Source of the DNA: Chloroflexota bacterium
Lineage (GTDB): Bacteria; Chloroflexota; Dehalococcoidia; SM23-28-2; RBG-16-64-32
Length of the DNA stretch: 5,587 nt
Direction: 5' to 3'
NCBI GenBank assembly: GCA_022561095.1
Contig: JADFRV010000150.1
Span: 1 to 5,587, forward strand
Shown: positions 5,480 to 5,587 of the stretch, piece by piece
Numbering within the stretch: position 1 is the stretch's first letter
Layout: each line of letters starts with the position of its first letter
The notes under the pieces: model-generated
Seen by the model: the letters and a program-made list of their open reading frames with translations, nothing else
Database searches by the model: none
What the model was told of the DNA's origin: nothing
Made by a program: the position numbers and the translations under genes

Positions 5480-5543
5480 AGGTGCCCTCCCATTAAGTTG
5501 AACATACGTTGTTTGAGACAGTATGCGCTTATATAAGGCTGCC
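5466..5543. repeat. 11-bp perfect inverted repeat flanking the distal leader copy
   Basis: GGCAGCCTTAT (5466-5476) is the exact reverse complement of ATAAGGCTGCC (5533-5543). The 56 bases between the arms contain the entire distal leader copy, and the left arm abuts its ATG. In a - strand RNA starting further upstream, the arms would form a stem with the Shine-Dalgarno and ATG in the loop. A second, interleaved 7-bp pairing, TAAGCGC (5445-5451) with GCGCTTA (5525-5531), would make a pseudoknot-like arrangement. That shorter one may be chance. Confidence 0.7.
5477..5519 (-). repeat. Leader repeat, distal copy
   Basis: This 43-base second copy of the leader lies 119 bases upstream of the first in the same orientation. 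The 23-base block (5497-5519) is identical, the linker is TTAAT instead of CTATCA, and GGGAGGG (5485-5491), the ACCT spacer end and the ATG (5477-5479) are all kept. The conserved parts are exactly those needed for translation, while the linker between them has drifted. A possible -10 sequence, TATAAG (5528-5533), sits eight bases before it, but I see no good -35 at the right distance. Confidence 0.88.
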
Positions 5544-5587
5544 ACGAGACGACCGACGGATACACGCTAGAACTAAGTAGGTTACTA

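Noticed and set aside
5379..5519. Two 23-base direct repeats as a minimal CRISPR array
   Set aside because: There are only two copies, the spacing of 95 bases is too long for a spacer and holds a promoter, the repeats continue into a ribosome site and ATG, and no cas gene is present.
5466..5543. The 11-bp inverted repeat as terminal repeats of an insertion sequence or MITE
   Set aside because: There is no transposase and no flanking target duplication that I can see, and the 78-base span is mostly the duplicated leader. It is kept as an inverted repeat only.
5520..5587. A possible tRNA or small RNA gene at the right edge
   Set aside because: I found no cloverleaf, T-arm consensus or hairpin followed by a T-run. 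Only the possible -10 TATAAG and one arm of the inverted repeat are visible.

Overview
This 5.6 kb window is high-GC bacterial chromosomal DNA. It holds five complete protein genes, the tail of a sixth at the left edge, and about 180 bases of structured non-coding DNA at the right edge. Three genes on the + strand face two on the - strand, and the two groups converge near 2373-2431. I see no rRNA, tRNA, CRISPR array, transposase or phage gene. No gene-free stretch exceeds 300 bases.

Layout. Positions 2-58 look like the end of an upstream gene, overlapping the next gene by the four bases ATGA. Positions 55-942 encode an EamA/DMT-type membrane transporter. After a 114-base gap with a plausible promoter and a perfect Shine-Dalgarno, 1057-1899 encodes an SDR oxidoreductase that starts with TTG. 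A GNAT acetyltransferase (1917-2372) follows 17 bases later. Hairpins with no T-run fill the convergent gap. On the - strand, 3862-2432 encodes a GltD-like, two-cluster iron-sulfur/FAD/NAD(P)H oxidoreductase with its own likely promoter. Upstream of it, behind a terminator-like hairpin, 5360-4026 encodes a secreted surface protein with a signal peptide, a novel-looking N-terminal region, a Big-1 Ig-like domain, a Pro/Thr stalk and an LPTTG sortase sorting signal.

Organism. The LPXTG signal implies a Gram-positive-type or otherwise sortase-bearing envelope. High GC, the TPTPSPT-type stalk before LPTTGG and the mixed housekeeping content would fit an uncultured Chloroflexota lineage or possibly an actinobacterium. 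This is an inference from style, not proof.

How the genes relate. The + strand genes may form a loose metabolic and transport cluster, with the SDR and acetyltransferase probably co-transcribed, but nothing shows a shared pathway. The GltD-like protein has no large-subunit partner here. The surface protein has no sortase gene here and is independently transcribed.

The most unusual part is the right edge. The whole 44-base 5' leader of the surface gene, including its Shine-Dalgarno and ATG, is present a second time 119 bases upstream. In that copy the ATG opens a seven-codon mini-ORF. A near-consensus promoter lies between the two copies, and an 11-bp perfect inverted repeat flanks the distal one. 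In the last 44 bases (5544-5587) I see no recognisable feature. The rest of the window is ordinary.
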